From Rhizobiaceae bacterium (GTDB lineage: Bacteria > Pseudomonadota > Alphaproteobacteria > Rhizobiales > Rhizobiaceae), in NCBI GenBank assembly GCA_016793565.1, contig JAEUMA010000581.1:1-9306 (forward strand): DNA of 9,306 nucleotides, given 5' to 3'. The translations under genes were made by a program, and so were the position numbers. Shown piece by piece: positions 6,897-9,306 of the stretch. The number at the start of each line of letters is the position of its first letter. Within the stretch, counting starts at the first letter, position 1. A model generated the notes under the pieces. That model saw only the letters and a program-made list of their open reading frames with translations. It did no database searches and was not told the origin of the DNA.

Positions 6897-6904
6897 GGGA
6901 GGAA
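6897..6904 (+). promoter_or_regulatory. Strong ribosome binding site for the acyl-CoA ligase
   Basis: GGGAGGAA contains a GGAGG core with five bases before the ATG at 6908. It is the best Shine-Dalgarno seen in the window and fixes the start of the ligase gene. Confidence 0.8.
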
Positions 6905-6907
6905 TAT

Positions 6908-8536
<1,629 letters not shown>

Positions 8537-8603
8537 GCGTCCGACTCAAAAGCCGCCGGCTAGCCGCTACGCCCCGCAGCCTGACGATGGAGCGCGGCCC
8601 CCA

Positions 8604-9306
8604 GTGATTGCACATTTCGAGCCAAGCACTTCCTTTTTCGCTATCGCGTCGCGGCGGGTCGCGGTCTTCGCCGCCGTGCTCGCGCTTACGGCTCTGGCGG
8701 CCCACCGCTACGGCTTCCTGGAAACTGTCGCCTTCATCGCCGTGCTGGCCGTGGTGCTCGCCCTGGTGGGTGCGGCACTGGCGCTGTGGATCGTCGGCTT
8801 TCGCGGCGTCTGGTATCGCGGCGACCGCGGTGCCGGCAGCCTGGTCGTCGGCGCTCTCGTGTTGGCGCTGGTTCTGGCGCCCTACGGCGTCGCCGGCTTC
8901 CGCGCCGCGACCGCACCCGCCCTCACCGACATCTCTACCGACCTCGACGACCCCCCGCCGATGCCGATCGCGGAAAGCCGGCGCGTGCTGCCCATGAACC
9001 TGCTCGTTCCGCCGAACGCATCGGACAGGGCCGCACAGGCGCAAGCCTATCCTGAGGTGACCGGCCATCGCTACTCGATGCCGACCGAGCGCGTGCTCGT
9101 CTCTGTGCGCGCGCTGGTATCGGCGCGCGGCTGGCGGCTGGTCAATCCTGTCCCCGATACCGACGACGGAGGCGACTCGCTGATCGAGGCGACGGCGACA
9201 ACTCCGTTTCTGTCGCTGCCGGTGGACATCGCCATCCGCATAGCCGACGAGGACAGTTCGACCTATGTCGACATGCGCTCCGCCTCACGCTACGGCCCGC
9301 ACGACC
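8604..9306 (+). CDS. DUF1499 membrane protein, 5' part (3' end outside window)
   Basis: The first 234 residues of a protein with a membrane-embedded N-terminus and a DUF1499 domain; its function is not established. Three hydrophobic segments lie near residues 18-35, 42-64 and 79-97. They are followed by ISTDLDDPPPMP (110-121), which in this family marks the start of the soluble region, then AYPEVTGHRY (148-157), LIEATATTPFLSLPVDIAIR (193-212) and YVDMRSASRYG (221-231), the most conserved DUF1499 stretch. The frame is still open at the right edge. No ATG lies in frame near the start; GTG at 8604 is chosen because it leaves a short polar lead before the first membrane segment. GGAG at 8589-8592 is rather far upstream (11 bases). 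The 67-base gap after the ligase shows no obvious promoter or terminator, so co-transcription with the ligase is possible. Confidence 0.85.
   Translation, partial: MIAHFEPSTSFFAIASRRVAVFAAVLALTALAAHRYGFLETVAFIAVLAVVLALVGAALALWIVGFRGVWYRGDRGAGSLVVGALVLALVLAPYGVAGFRAATAPALTDISTDLDDPPPMPIAESRRVLPMNLLVPPNASDRAAQAQAYPEVTGHRYSMPTERVLVSVRALVSARGWRLVNPVPDTDDGGDSLIEATATTPFLSLPVDIAIRIADEDSSTYVDMRSASRYGPHD

Noticed and set aside
8537..8603. Possible terminator between the ligase and DUF1499 genes
   Set aside because: The only inverted repeat seen (AGCC/GGCT) has a four-base stem and no following T-run.

Overview
The window looks like chromosomal DNA from a GC-rich alphaproteobacterium, most likely of the Rhizobiales (Mesorhizobium / Phyllobacteriaceae-like). 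This is an inference from codon use, tight gene packing, the DUF1499 membrane protein and the style of the acyl-CoA ligase; no rRNA or other taxonomic marker is present. All genes lie on the + strand. No tRNA, rRNA, CRISPR array, insertion sequence or integrase was seen.

Bases 1-6817 are a surface-polysaccharide locus that enters from the left edge. It begins with the 3' part of a two-domain glycosyltransferase: the tail of a GT2 domain joined to a full GT4 domain (3-1424). Next comes an ABC-type polysaccharide exporter, with a Wzm-like permease (1459-2259) and a Wzt-like ATPase (2249-3718). The ATPase has a C-terminal extension of the carbohydrate-binding type. A small GT-A glycosyltransferase (3715-4527) follows, then three different sulfotransferase-family proteins in a row (4524-5378, 5375-6226, 6260-6817). 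Most junctions are 4-base ATGA/GTGA overlaps, so this is very probably one translationally coupled operon. A coherent reading is that a glycan is built in the cytoplasm, sulfated there by PAPS-dependent enzymes, recognised by Wzt and exported through Wzm. That would give a sulfated O-antigen, capsule or similar polymer. The export part is well supported; sulfation of this particular glycan is inferred from gene order.

Bases 6818-6907 form a short spacer with a candidate sigma-70-type promoter and a strong ribosome binding site. It separates the polysaccharide locus from unrelated genes: a fatty-acyl/methylthiopropionyl-type acyl-CoA ligase (6908-8536), then a DUF1499 membrane protein cut by the right edge (8604-9306). 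These two look like ordinary chromosomal genes beside the polysaccharide locus.

The points most worth a second look are the row of three sulfotransferases beside a Wzm/Wzt exporter, the GT2-GT4 fusion running off the left edge, the frame conflict at the start of the permease, and the drop in GC content of the leftmost gene relative to the exporter genes.
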